Below are positions 19,752-28,564 of a DNA stretch of 64,000 bases, piece by piece; positions within the stretch are counted from its first letter, which is position 1; each line of letters starts with the position of its first letter. Source of the stretch: Lentisphaerales bacterium (GTDB taxonomy: Bacteria; Verrucomicrobiota; Lentisphaeria; Lentisphaerales; Lentisphaeraceae); the NCBI GenBank assembly GCA_022446985.1, contig JAKVBD010000006.1, forward strand, positions 1 to 64,000. The letters are read 5' to 3'. The translations under genes and the position numbers were made by a program. The notes beneath the pieces are model-generated. The model saw only the letters and a list, made by a program, of their open reading frames with translations, was not told the DNA's origin and ran no database searches.

Positions 19752-21107
19752 CTATTTCAGATGCCAGTCCTGACCTTCCGCCATAATGCTGGCATTAATC
19801 GCAAGCATTTTCTTCTTGAGCTTTAAAAGCAATTCAGGGTTTTGTTCAGCGATATTTGTTTGTTGACCAGGGTCCTTCTCAAGATTAAACAACTGAAAGT
19901 TTTTGTAGCCACCTTTTTTAATTGCAGGTATCCATTTTTCATCAAACATATTCTTCTTGGATAGTTCGTAATCCGGCTCAGCAACTAAAGAGTATTTACC
20001 ATCTCTCATGGCCACAATAGGCCGCGATTTCTGTAGATGCCAAAATAATGGTTGATGACGCTTAAAGGAATCATTATCAGTTAACAATGGTTGTAGATTC
20101 GAACCATCAATGTGCTTTCCATTTGGATTAGGTATTCCCAGTAGAGAACAGATCGTTGGCAATACATCGACTAAGCCAGCAGGGTTATTTAAAGTTTTAC
20201 CTGCCACAATTTTACCCGGCCAGTAAAAAATACCCGGTACGCGAATACCTCCATCCCAGTTCATCCCCTTTTTCCCACGTAGGTTTCCAACGCGATCACT
20301 CAAGTAACTACCATTATCTGATCCATAAATGATAAGAGTATGTTCTTTGGGAGCCACTTTCTCCAGTTTCTCTAAAAGCCTATTAATAGCTCTATCTGTG
20401 TTATCTATTGTTCCTGAATATACTTTTCCTTTAGTGCTACCTTCATAAAGATCTGATATTTCTTTGGGTGAAGCAATTGGAGCGTGGGGTTCGTGGAACC
20501 ACACATTGAGAAAAAATGGTGCATCTTTTTTGCGATGATTATCCAACCAGGAAATTGCCTCATCCACGACAATCTGGCATGAGTAGCCTTTTATCTCACC
20601 AACTACTTTGCCATTTCTTAAAAAGTTGTTTGGATTCTCGTGACTCGGTGCAGCATTATTTCCAGTCGCAAACCAGTAGTCAAAACCGTGCTTCGCTGGT
20701 GTAGGTTTATAATGCGGACTTTCACTGGGAAGACCAAGGTGCCATTTGCCTATATGAGCCGTTTCATACCCCTGCCCCTTTAAGACCTCCGCTATTGTCA
20801 CTTCACTCTCGAGTAAATGAGACTTTTGGGTTTTGTCGTAAATCCAACTGTAAACACCAGTCCTTATATGGTGTCGGCCGGTTAATAAAGTTGCGCGCGA
20901 TGGAGAACATACTGCACAGCCGGAGTAAAAATCGCTAAATTTAGAACCGCCTGCTGCTAACTTATCGAGTGCCGGAGTTTTAACCGGTCCTCCATAGCAA
21001 CCTATATCTTTATAACCAAGATCATCTGCTAGTAAGATGACGATATTCGGGCTTTCTGAGGCATTAAGATAAAATGAAATGAAAAAACACAAAATTAAGA
21101 ATCGCAC
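19752..21107 (-). CDS. Secreted sulfatase (arylsulfatase A type)
   Basis: A complete type I sulfatase of 451 residues that hydrolyses sulfate esters, probably from marine polysaccharides. Signal peptide at about 1-16; metal-binding ADDLGYKDIGCYGG (DD at 28-29); formylglycine site CSPSR at C67-R71 followed by ATLLTGR; then GKWHLG, WFHEPHAPI, YGSDNGSYLSDR and GIRVPGIFYWPGK. All key residues are present. The start is GTG at 21107 with GGGATAG just upstream. It needs a formylglycine-generating enzyme, which is not encoded in this window. It is separated by the repeat patch from the anion permease downstream. The exact substrate cannot be inferred. Confidence 0.9.
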   Translation of the reverse strand: MRFLILCFFISFYLNASESPNIVILLADDLGYKDIGCYGGPVKTPALDKLAAGGSKFSDFYSGCAVCSPSRATLLTGRHHIRTGVYSWIYDKTQKSHLLESEVTIAEVLKGQGYETAHIGKWHLGLPSESPHYKPTPAKHGFDYWFATGNNAAPSHENPNNFLRNGKVVGEIKGYSCQIVVDEAISWLDNHRKKDAPFFLNVWFHEPHAPIASPKEISDLYEGSTKGKVYSGTIDNTDRAINRLLEKLEKVAPKEHTLIIYGSDNGSYLSDRVGNLRGKKGMNWDGGIRVPGIFYWPGKIVAGKTLNNPAGLVDVLPTICSLLGIPNPNGKHIDGSNLQPLLTDNDSFKRHQPLFWHLQKSRPIVAMRDGKYSLVAEPDYELSKKNMFDEKWIPAIKKGGYKNFQLFNLEKDPGQQTNIAEQNPELLLKLKKKMLAINASIMAEGQDWHLK

Positions 21108-21271
21108 AATTCTATCCCTATCTATTTAAAATTTTTGTTAAATAAATACTCACACAACAATTATATGAACAACACCGCTATTTTGCATAAGTGATAGAGT
21201 TCTGCAAAATTCTTCTTGTCACTCAGAAGATTACTTCCATATTTACAGCAATGATTAACCGGCTTTTGAAG

Positions 21272-21997
21272 ATGATAAAACTCTACCAATTTCCACTTTC
21301 ACACTACTGCGAAAAAGCACGCTGGGCTCTCGACTATAAAGAGATCGAATACGAGAAAGTGAATATCATCCCAGGAACTCATTTCAAAGTTTTAAAAAAG
21401 CTAAAGGCAACTAACTCTTCCGTGCCTCTCATTGTTGATGGTCAGGAAATCATACAGGGCTCTTCCGAAATCATCACTTATCTCGACAATAAATATCCTG
21501 ACAAACCTCTGACTCCAGAAGATGAATGCCTCAAGCAAGAAGCTCTTGACTGGGAATCCTTTGCCGATGAAGAAATCGGCCCTCACATCCGCCGCTGCTT
21601 CTACTACATACTTCTAAAGTACAAATCGACAATCATTTCATACCTGAGTTATGATTGTGACTGGTACTCAAAACTGCTTCTGAACCTTATGTTTCCTGTA
21701 TTTAAAAAGAAAATGACAGAAGGCATGGATATTAGCTCAAGCACAAATGAAGAGTCAAAAATCAAACTTCACGATGCTTTGAATCAATTAAGTGGTTATC
21801 TCAACGATCGCAAATTTCTTGTTGGCGACAGTTTCACTCGAGCTGACCTGGCTGCCGCTTCTTTAATCGCCCCAGCTTTAAGACCTGAAAAGTTTGGCTT
21901 TCATCCAAAAAAAACACCAGTAGAACTGCAAGAATTAGCGGATGATGTAAAACATCGAGCTCCATGGTTCACAGATCTATACGGAGATTTTAGATAA
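21272..21997 (+). CDS. Glutathione S-transferase-like protein
   Basis: A soluble protein with the thioredoxin-like N-terminal domain of the GST superfamily (IKLYQFPLSHYCEKARWALD, then SSVPLIVDGQEIIQGSSEII, containing the cis-proline SVP and the substrate-binding SSEII) and an all-helical C-terminal domain (FLVGDSFTRADLAAASLIAP). The SHYCEKARW block has a cysteine at the position used by Omega/Beta-type enzymes and glutaredoxins. The start is placed at 21272 because homology begins there; in-frame GTG at 21191 and ATG at 21251 would add residues with no family match, and none of the starts has a strong ribosome binding site. It is convergent with the desaturase operon, 4 nt apart. Substrate unknown. 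Confidence 0.8.
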   Translation: MIKLYQFPLSHYCEKARWALDYKEIEYEKVNIIPGTHFKVLKKLKATNSSVPLIVDGQEIIQGSSEIITYLDNKYPDKPLTPEDECLKQEALDWESFADEEIGPHIRRCFYYILLKYKSTIISYLSYDCDWYSKLLLNLMFPVFKKKMTEGMDISSSTNEESKIKLHDALNQLSGYLNDRKFLVGDSFTRADLAAASLIAPALRPEKFGFHPKKTPVELQELADDVKHRAPWFTDLYGDFR

Positions 21998-22001
21998 CAC
22001 G

Positions 22002-22943
22002 CTAGGCATCAGCCACATCTGCATTCGTGTTACCTGCCGGCACTGGCTTCTCCGGTACTCGTTCTTTCATATCTGACACCAAACCAAAAGCCTTCATGAG
22101 GCGAAGTATCCAATAAGTCGGATCCCATTCTCCTTTATAGAAGCCCTGCCTTACTGAATTTGGATAATGGTGGTGATTGTTATGCCAGCCTTCACCCAAA
22201 GTCAAAATTGCCAGAAAACGATTATTGCGACTATCATCTTTTGTTTCAAAAGTACGAGTTCCCCAACGATGAGCCAGAGAATTTATCGTAAAAGTAGCAT
22301 GATAAAGAATCACTGTTGATACAAAAAAGCCCCATACAACAAACTGACCACCACTGGTCATTAATTGCGGGAAAAGAAATTGAAACATTTCTCCCAACCC
22401 ATAAAGGAACAATACAAACAGGAAGGGAGAAAGTAGGTCAAATCTATTTATGAAAACTAACTCTGGGTACTTCATCCAGTCTCTCACATGTTTTTCCTCT
22501 GTTGGAAAATGCTTCTTAGTTAAAAACCAGCCCATGTGACTGAATAAGAAGGATTTCATAACAGGTGAATGGACATCTCTTTCCGTATCTGAACTACTGT
22601 GGTGACGGCGATGGTGCGATGCCCACCACAATGGCCCGCGCTGAGTTGAACTACTTCCTAAAAAGGCAAATAGCGTATGAACAAACCTCGAAGTCTTAAA
22701 GGTTTTATGAGAAAAGTAACGATGGTAAAAACCGGTTATAGCAAACATACGTACAAGATAACTCAACAAACAGACTATAAGAGCTGTCCAGGAGAAACCA
22801 CAAAAATAAATCAGCAGAGGTGAAAGGTGCATCACGACAAAAGGCAGTGCTCTAAACCAGTCAACTTTTTCCTCTATTCCCTCATCAACTTCCAAAGCAT
22901 GACTATCGAACCAGGAGATCATCTTTTGAGTTAATTGTTTCAT
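22002..22943 (-). CDS. Membrane fatty acid desaturase (delta-9, acyl-CoA type)
   Basis: A 313-residue integral membrane di-iron desaturase that introduces a double bond into acyl chains. It has the three histidine boxes of the stearoyl-CoA type: HRYFSH at 74-79, HHRRHH at 110-115 and HNNHHH at 254-259, between membrane segments. The gene overlaps its upstream neighbour by 4 nt and is third in an operon of three (23907 to 22002, minus strand) whose promoter contains the 17-bp motif shared with the 31838 operon. The double bond it makes would be the substrate for the methyltransferase encoded in the divergent operon, which suggests a joint membrane-lipid pathway. Confidence 0.9.
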   Translation of the reverse strand: MKQLTQKMISWFDSHALEVDEGIEEKVDWFRALPFVVMHLSPLLIYFCGFSWTALIVCLLSYLVRMFAITGFYHRYFSHKTFKTSRFVHTLFAFLGSSSTQRGPLWWASHHRRHHSSSDTERDVHSPVMKSFLFSHMGWFLTKKHFPTEEKHVRDWMKYPELVFINRFDLLSPFLFVLFLYGLGEMFQFLFPQLMTSGGQFVVWGFFVSTVILYHATFTINSLAHRWGTRTFETKDDSRNNRFLAILTLGEGWHNNHHHYPNSVRQGFYKGEWDPTYWILRLMKAFGLVSDMKERVPEKPVPAGNTNADVADA

Positions 22944-23491
22944 ATTTCTTCAACCTCAAGTGCCTTTATTGCCTGTTGCCACTTTTCTGCAGACCATTTA
23001 CCTTTGATCTGCTCAAGGATTTCCCCCTCCTCATTCATGACATAAACATATACTGTTTCTTCTGAGTCTATTTGTAAAGCATTTTTAAAAGATTCTTTAT
23101 CAATATGTAAAGTTATGACTTGACTGCGCATAAAATCATCTTTAATACCACCACGCATTCCATTATAAATGAACCATCTGCTGAATGAGTTCATCTTAGC
23201 TATAGTTGGAATCTCAAAGTACGCAGCATGCTCATTTTGCTGATTATATTGTTCTATATACTCATACCATTCATCACAGAGAGACTGTTGCCACCTCTGA
23301 AAAGCCACTACAACGAGAGTCCTTGGCTTAGAGAGGTAATCAGGCAATGTCCTCGTTTCTCCATGTAGATCTGTACCAGAAACTGTAGGAAATGTCTGTT
23401 TCGACTTTACTACAACTGTGCTTGTTCCTATACAACCGGGGCTCATAGCAACAGCAAATATAATAGAAGCTAATATGGCCAGATATTTCAT
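22940..23491 (-). CDS. Lipoprotein, probably thioredoxin-like
   Basis: A 183-residue protein with a lipoprotein signal (lipobox SPGC, cysteine 20). The mature part looks like a degenerate thioredoxin-fold protein: LSKPRTLVVVAFQRWQQSLC resembles the strand-helix that carries the active site, but there is no CxxC pair, and near the end YVYVMNEEGEILEQIKGKW resembles the usual last strands. It overlaps the desaturase gene by 4 nt and its upstream neighbour by 4 nt, so all three are translationally coupled. A role in delivering or protecting something at the membrane is possible; no function can be assigned. Confidence 0.7.
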   Translation of the reverse strand: MKYLAILASIIFAVAMSPGCIGTSTVVVKSKQTFPTVSGTDLHGETRTLPDYLSKPRTLVVVAFQRWQQSLCDEWYEYIEQYNQQNEHAAYFEIPTIAKMNSFSRWFIYNGMRGGIKDDFMRSQVITLHIDKESFKNALQIDSEETVYVYVMNEEGEILEQIKGKWSAEKWQQAIKALEVEEI

Positions 23492-23907
23492 GCTGGATTC
23501 TCCATTTTCTTAAATTTCCTTAAGTACCTTTGTGTTATCAAAAGGTAGACGAGTTCAGAAGCTGCCCAGTAACAATTCATGCCAAAAAATCCACCTAAAC
23601 GAATAACTCCGAAAATACGGCCGAGAAAAAAGCCAGAGAATGTAAAGGCTATAACCAGTAAAGCTTCTTTAGCCATGTGTTTTTTGACAAGGTAAATTAT
23701 AAAACATCCTATGCCAATCCATGAACCGCCATAAGTAGCCATGACTTCTGTCAATGCATCCAGAGAAAGTTCTTCATAGCCAAGACCAGAAGCCATACCT
23801 GCAGGATTAATCCAAAACAACATTCCCAGAAATATATAGAGGAAGGCGGTGAATAGTGAAAATAGCTTTCCGTGCATTTTTTCATCTGAATTTGGCGTCA
23901 TGTTCAT
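23488..23907 (-). CDS. Four-helix membrane protein (DUF4345-like)
   Basis: A 139-residue membrane protein with about four hydrophobic segments and the block TEVMATYGGSWIGIGCFIIY followed by FFLGRIFGVI, which resembles DUF4345 proteins. First gene of the desaturase operon. Two ATGs are possible: 23907, and 23901 which has CGGA at better spacing. The predicted promoter (-35 TTCATT, 17-bp spacer, -10 TATAGT) lies just upstream, overlapped by the 17-bp motif described below. Function unknown; the context points to membrane lipid remodelling. Confidence 0.7.
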   Translation of the reverse strand: MNMTPNSDEKMHGKLFSLFTAFLYIFLGMLFWINPAGMASGLGYEELSLDALTEVMATYGGSWIGIGCFIIYLVKKHMAKEALLVIAFTFSGFFLGRIFGVIRLGGFFGMNCYWAASELVYLLITQRYLRKFKKMENPA

Positions 23908-23932
23908 TCCGTAAATTTTGTCTGATCACTTC

Positions 23933-23974
23933 ACTATAGATCAACTTTTAACAAAAATGAACGTTTTGAACGAT
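23933..23974 (-). promoter_or_regulatory. Predicted promoter and operator of the desaturase operon
   Basis: On the minus strand the sequence reads ATCGTTCAAAACG, then TTCATT (-35, 23956-23961), a 17-bp spacer, and TATAGT (-10, 23933-23938). The 17-bp motif TGAACGTTTTGAACGAT (plus strand, 23958-23974) is identical at 31887-31903 and overlaps the -35 in the same way in both places. The same intergenic gap also serves the divergent 24031 operon. A regulator of the MerR/LitR type, encoded at 28554-29447, is the natural candidate. Confidence 0.6.
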
Positions 23975-24030
23975 ATTTTATTGTTTTTTATTGATTCACA
24001 GCCTATGATGTTGTTAGAGGAACAATTTAA

Positions 24031-24798
24031 ATGACTAAATATCTGAAATTCTTTAAAGACATAACCTGCTGGATAACCGGTGGTGGTAGTGGCATATGCA
24101 AAGCCCTCGCGATAAAGCTATCCGAGCATGGTGCCAATGTTATAATAAGTGGTCGTTCGAAATCAAAATTAGAGGAAGTCAAACAGCTGTGCCCTGACAT
24201 CCTCCCCCTTGAACTCGATGTAACGTCAAAAGATTCATGGTACACAGCATCTCAGCTTATCGAGGAAAAAGGTTATCACCCTCAGATAGTTTTCTACAAT
24301 GCCGGAACATGCAAATACATAGATTTACCCGACTTCCCTCCTGAGACCTTTAAAGAAGTGATGGATGTAAATTTCATGGGCATTATAAATGGCATTCATA
24401 CCACGATCCCTCAAATGCTGAAAAAAAATGATGGGCACCTGGTCGCAGTTACAAGTTCAGTCGCTCGTTTACCTTTACCGAGAGCTGAAGCTTATGGAGC
24501 CAGCAAAGCTGCCGCTACCTATCTCATGGATAGCTTACGCATAGCTCTGTCCGAGACAAACATAAAATTAACTACAGTAATGCCCGGTTTCGTAAGTACT
24601 CCCATGACAGATGTGAACGATTTTCCGATGCCCTTTATTATCTCTCCTGAAGATGCTGCGGATAGAATCCTCAAAGGGGTTTACCAAGGGAAAAAAGATA
24701 TCTTTTTTCCAAGTCGCTTTACCTGGCCACTGCGGTTTCTTGCCAGTCTGCCGACCTACCTATGCTACCAATTTACTAAAAGGTTAAAGAAAACATGA
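24031..24798 (+). CDS. Short-chain dehydrogenase/reductase
   Basis: A 255-residue classical SDR: nucleotide-binding TGGGSGICKALA near the N-terminus, YNAG (residues about 89-92, NAG motif), catalytic serine in TSSVARLP, and YGASK (Tyr/Lys pair) about 14 residues on. It would oxidise or reduce an alcohol/carbonyl with NAD(P)H. First gene of a six-gene plus-strand operon; it overlaps the next gene by 4 nt. AGAGG sits before its ATG. In related clusters of Proteobacteria an SDR is found with DUF1365 and the methyltransferase. The substrate is probably a modified acyl chain, by context only. Confidence 0.85.
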   Translation: MTKYLKFFKDITCWITGGGSGICKALAIKLSEHGANVIISGRSKSKLEEVKQLCPDILPLELDVTSKDSWYTASQLIEEKGYHPQIVFYNAGTCKYIDLPDFPPETFKEVMDVNFMGIINGIHTTIPQMLKKNDGHLVAVTSSVARLPLPRAEAYGASKAAATYLMDSLRIALSETNIKLTTVMPGFVSTPMTDVNDFPMPFIISPEDAADRILKGVYQGKKDIFFPSRFTWPLRFLASLPTYLCYQFTKRLKKT

Positions 24799-26048
24799 AA
24801 AAGAAAATTGCCATAATCGGATCTGGAATCTCAGGTCTTACCTGCGGCTACTACCTCCACCATGACTATGATGTAAAGATGTTTGAGGCTGGCAATTATA
24901 TAGGTGGTCAGACCAATACCATAAAAGTGGTCACTCCTGAAGGTCCTCTAAACATCGATACTGGCTTCATCGTCTTCAATGACTGGACATATCCTAACTT
25001 TATAAAAATGCTTGATGAAACAGGTGTTGAATCTCAAGAAAGTGATATGAGCTTCTCTGTAAAATGTGAGAAGAGCGGTCTTGAGTACAATGGCACAAAC
25101 ACCAACAAACTGTTTGCTCAACGCAGTAACATTTTTAAACCTTCATTTTGGAAATTCATTTCTGATATTCTACGATTTAATAAAGATGGTCTCGCCTGGA
25201 TAGAAAATGCAGCCGAAGATGATTCTACAACGCTTGGAGAATTCCTCGATTCTAGAGAATACTCAAAGATGTTCAAGAAGTATTACGGTTACCCAATAAC
25301 AGCTGCTATCTGGTCTGCTGGAGATGAAGACGTTCGTAATTTTCCGTTAAGATTTTTTATGAACTTCTTTAAAAATCACGGCATGCTCAGCGTAGATGAA
25401 CGCCCAACTTGGCGAGTCGTTAAAGGTGGTTCAAAAAGTTATATCCCGGCATTTACCCGTGGCTGGTCCAGTCGTATTTCTCTTAACACCCCAGTAGAAA
25501 AAGTCGAAAGAATTGATGGTAAAGTATATATAACTTCAAAAGCTGGCCGACAAAAATTTGATGAAGTGATTTTTGCCTGTCACAGTGACCAGGCATTAAA
25601 ACTCTTGGAAACTCCAACCAAAGAAGAAAAAAGCATACTATCTGCTCTGCCTTATCAGGCCAATGAAGCTGTCCTTCATACAGACAGTTCGATACTCCCC
25701 AAACGTCCTTTAGCCTGGGCTGCCTGGAATTATCACATCCTTGAAGAAAAGCGCTCAACTGCTGCTCTGACATATAACATGAACATCCTGCAAAACCTGC
25801 CGACCAGCACAAACTACAATGTCACTCTTAACTATACCGAAGCCATAAGGCCCGACAAGATCATCAAGAAGATCAACTACATGCATCCACGCTTTACTCT
25901 CGACGGTATAAAAGCTCAAAAAAGGCATGCTGACATCAGCGGTAAAAACAACACATATTTTTGTGGCGCTTACTGGCGATATGGCTTTCACGAAGATGGT
26001 GTAGTTAGTGCTCTGAAAGTTATAGATCAATTGAGGCATGAGTCATGA
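24795..26048 (+). CDS. FAD-dependent amine-oxidase-like protein
   Basis: A 417-residue flavoprotein: dinucleotide-binding IAIIGSGISGLTCGYYL at residues 4-20 with the following acidic residue in MFEAGNYIGGQTNT, then blocks typical of the NAD(P)-binding amine oxidase family (DTGFIVFNDWTYPNF, WRVVKGGSKSYIPAF) and a C-terminal flavin-binding stretch NTYFCGAYWRYGFHEDGVVS. In Rhodobacter and many Proteobacteria homologs are next to DUF1365 and CFA-like genes, where the set is tied to fatty-acid modification under singlet oxygen stress. Overlaps both neighbours by 4 nt, so translation is coupled. Likely acts as an oxidase or desaturase on acyl chains, by context. Confidence 0.85.
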   Translation: MKKKIAIIGSGISGLTCGYYLHHDYDVKMFEAGNYIGGQTNTIKVVTPEGPLNIDTGFIVFNDWTYPNFIKMLDETGVESQESDMSFSVKCEKSGLEYNGTNTNKLFAQRSNIFKPSFWKFISDILRFNKDGLAWIENAAEDDSTTLGEFLDSREYSKMFKKYYGYPITAAIWSAGDEDVRNFPLRFFMNFFKNHGMLSVDERPTWRVVKGGSKSYIPAFTRGWSSRISLNTPVEKVERIDGKVYITSKAGRQKFDEVIFACHSDQALKLLETPTKEEKSILSALPYQANEAVLHTDSSILPKRPLAWAAWNYHILEEKRSTAALTYNMNILQNLPTSTNYNVTLNYTEAIRPDKIIKKINYMHPRFTLDGIKAQKRHADISGKNNTYFCGAYWRYGFHEDGVVSALKVIDQLRHES

Positions 26049-26806
26049 ATAGTGCGATCTATACCGGGAAAGTCAGACACCGCAGGTTTTCTCCTAAGTC
26101 TCATGAATTTAAGTATCGGTTATACTTAAATTGGATAGATTTAGATGAAGTGAATGAAATCTTTAAATATCCTCCCTTTCTAGGCCGTGGGCAATTTCCA
26201 TCCCTTATAAGTTTTAGACGTAAAAACTACCTGAATTCACCGACTGAAGACCTCAAAGAAGCAGTCAAAGACTTACTCGAAACAGATCTCGGTTTTAGAC
26301 CAAATGGAAAAGTCTTTACACTAACTACACTCCAATACTTCGGCTACTGTTTTAACCCGGTAAGCTTTTACTATGCCTATGATTCTGAGGGAAGCTTACA
26401 AGCCGTTGCTGCCGAAATAAACAATACTCCATGGGATCAGCGCTTTTCTTACTGCCTTGACCTCAGAAAGTCTCACAAGAAAGAGTTCGAAAAAGAATTT
26501 CACGTATCGCCATTCATGCCCATGGACATGGATTACAAATGGTACTTTCCTCCGCCTAAGGATGGCCTTTCAATTCATATGCAAAACTTTAAAGATAAAG
26601 AGTTAAAATTCGACGCAACTCTTAAACTCAAACGCTCTACCTTTTCTCTTAGAAACATGCTGAGTCATGCCCTAATATATCCGGCTATGCCGTTTAAAGT
26701 ATCCCTGGGAATCTACCTTCATGCCCTTATCCTGTGGCTGAAGAAGATTCCATTTTATGATCATCCTCAAACTACCTCAAAACAGAAGGAATATTCTCAT
26801 GAGTAA
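26045..26806 (+). CDS. DUF1365 protein
   Basis: A 253-residue DUF1365 member: N-terminal YTGKVRHRRFSPKSHEFKYR, then the conserved LTTLQYFGYCFNPVSFYYAY, EINNTPWDQRFSYCL and KEFHVSPFMPMD. The family partners with FAD oxidoreductase and CFA-like genes, as here. A catalytic role is not settled in general; members near methyltransferases have been connected with furan fatty acid formation in Alphaproteobacteria. The gene overlaps the upstream gene by 4 nt and the downstream start by 8 nt. Cytoplasmic, possibly membrane-associated through hydrophobic C-terminal residues. Confidence 0.85.
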   Translation: MNSAIYTGKVRHRRFSPKSHEFKYRLYLNWIDLDEVNEIFKYPPFLGRGQFPSLISFRRKNYLNSPTEDLKEAVKDLLETDLGFRPNGKVFTLTTLQYFGYCFNPVSFYYAYDSEGSLQAVAAEINNTPWDQRFSYCLDLRKSHKKEFEKEFHVSPFMPMDMDYKWYFPPPKDGLSIHMQNFKDKELKFDATLKLKRSTFSLRNMLSHALIYPAMPFKVSLGIYLHALILWLKKIPFYDHPQTTSKQKEYSHE

Positions 26807-28055
26807 TGCACAATTAGCCACGAAGAAATTTTCTCTTCCTCAAGTCTTAACAGTTCCAGACAAATGGGCTCGCAAGATGTTCTTTAAATTCTTGAGCCAG
26901 TTATCGCATGGACAGTTAATCGTCACAGACAGTCTAGGGACAACTGAATTTGGTGTTATGGATTCTGACTTAAAAGTCGATCTGATTATTAAAAATGACT
27001 CTGCTTACGCGGACTTTCTTCTAGGTGGCAGTCTCGGTGCCGGCGAGTCCTATATTCGTGGTGAGTGGGACTGTAGTGACTTGACGAAACTGATCAGACT
27101 TTTTGCCAGAAACATGCAACTCGTTGAAGATATGGATTCAGGTTGGGCTAAAGTGGCAGCTCCAATTCTTCGCTCGGCCCACTGGCTAAACAGGAATACC
27201 AGACTTGGTTCTAAGAAAAACATCGTGGCTCATTATGATCTGGGAAATGACTTTTTTGAACTATTCCTTGATGAATCCATGATGTACTCATCAGCCATAT
27301 TTGAGCATGAAAATACTCCTTTAAAGGGTGCTCAGGAAAAAAAGCTGAAAACTATCTGTGACAAACTTCAGTTAAACAAAGATGATCATCTTCTCGAAAT
27401 TGGCACCGGCTGGGGAGCCATGGCTATCTATGCTGCCGAACACTACGGCTGTAAAGTGACGACCACAACTATCTCAAATGAGCAATATGCTCTTGCCAAA
27501 AAGCGGATTGAAGAAAAAGGCCTTGAAGATCAAATTACCCTGCTTCTCAAGGATTACCGTGATCTAACCGGCTCCTACAGTAAAGTTGTTTCAATTGAAA
27601 TGATCGAAGCGGTAGGCCACGAGTATCTGGACGAATATTTTGAAGTCTGCTCGAAACTGACAGCTGAAGACGGACTATTCCTACTTCAGGTCATCACCAT
27701 TCCGGATCAGCGCTACGATAGCGCCCGTAAAGAAATTGACTTCATTAAAAGATACATCTTCCCAGGTTCATGTATCCCATCAATAGAGAAGATTTCTAAA
27801 TGTGTTCGCAACAACAGCGACTACAGACTCATAGATATGGATGAGTATGCCTGGCACTATGCTCTCACCCTGAATAAATGGCATAATAGATTAATGTCTC
27901 ATGAAGAGAAAGTCACAAAAATGTTCTCTAAAGAATTCCTGAGAATGTGGAAGTTTTACTTTAGTTACTGTGAAGGTGGATTCAGCGAAAGAGTTATCGG
28001 TTCATCTCAAATGCTCTTTGCCAAACCATTTAACAGAACCATAACTAAAAGCTAA
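26799..28055 (+). CDS. cfa: Cyclopropane-fatty-acyl-phospholipid synthase-like methyltransferase
   Basis: A 418-residue SAM-dependent methyltransferase acting on double bonds of phospholipid acyl chains. Features: HYDLGNDFFELFLD with MMYSSAIF, the SAM-binding LLEIGTGWGAMAIYAAEHYG, EMIEAVGHEY, and the C-terminal YCEGGF block with the conserved cysteine. The start at 26799 is chosen because AGAAGGA lies upstream and the protein then begins MSNAQLA; it overlaps the end of the DUF1365 gene (stop at 26806). It could make cyclopropane fatty acids or, given the partners, a methylated unsaturated acid as CfaA/UfaM does. I cannot separate these by sequence alone. Confidence 0.88.
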   Translation: MSNAQLATKKFSLPQVLTVPDKWARKMFFKFLSQLSHGQLIVTDSLGTTEFGVMDSDLKVDLIIKNDSAYADFLLGGSLGAGESYIRGEWDCSDLTKLIRLFARNMQLVEDMDSGWAKVAAPILRSAHWLNRNTRLGSKKNIVAHYDLGNDFFELFLDESMMYSSAIFEHENTPLKGAQEKKLKTICDKLQLNKDDHLLEIGTGWGAMAIYAAEHYGCKVTTTTISNEQYALAKKRIEEKGLEDQITLLLKDYRDLTGSYSKVVSIEMIEAVGHEYLDEYFEVCSKLTAEDGLFLLQVITIPDQRYDSARKEIDFIKRYIFPGSCIPSIEKISKCVRNNSDYRLIDMDEYAWHYALTLNKWHNRLMSHEEKVTKMFSKEFLRMWKFYFSYCEGGFSERVIGSSQMLFAKPFNRTITKS

Positions 28056-28564
28056 TGAGTTCGAGTCAATATATGTGGGTGAACGGCCTTTTATTTCAAG
28101 CCGTTTGGTTCACATGTATCCTTGGAAGTACAGTAGCTGCAGTCCTCTCTACTGCCAGTTTTCTGGTTTTGCACCTTTACATGACTCAAAAACTGGCAAA
28201 AGAGGTTCAAATTATACTAGTCACGGTTCTGCTGGGGTTTTCTGTGGATATGGCATTTTCCACTGCCGGTTTTATCCAATTTCAGGAAAATGGTGCTTTC
28301 CCATATTATTTGCTCTGTTTATGGTTGGCTTTTGCAACTACCTTATATCACTCAAGTTCTAAGCTTTTAAGTAGTAATCTTATAGCTCTAATTGGTGGTG
28401 CGCTGGCCCCCTTATCTTATTTTGCTGCACAAAACATGGGAAAAGTGTCATATACAGCACCTTTGTATAAAGGTATTATCCTACATGCTTTGCTTTGGGC
28501 CGGGATTATGTTAATAATTAGAGTTAAATTTTTCAAGAAAGAGATCTCATCGAATGCGCGATAA
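28055..28564 (+). CDS. DUF2878 membrane protein
   Basis: A 169-residue membrane protein with five to six hydrophobic segments. The opening WVNGLLFQAVWFTCILGS, the middle GFSVDMAFSTAGFIQF and APLSYFAAQNMGKV are the DUF2878 pattern. Its start overlaps the stop of the methyltransferase gene by 1 nt and its end overlaps the regulator gene by 11 nt. In Vibrio, Shewanella and Pseudomonas DUF2878 genes also sit with CFA-like, DUF1365 and SDR genes. Function unknown. Confidence 0.8.
   Translation: MSSSQYMWVNGLLFQAVWFTCILGSTVAAVLSTASFLVLHLYMTQKLAKEVQIILVTVLLGFSVDMAFSTAGFIQFQENGAFPYYLLCLWLAFATTLYHSSSKLLSSNLIALIGGALAPLSYFAAQNMGKVSYTAPLYKGIILHALLWAGIMLIIRVKFFKKEISSNAR

Noticed and set aside
21191..21271. 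N-terminal extension of the GST-like protein
   Set aside because: It starts with GTG without a ribosome binding site and adds residues outside the conserved fold.
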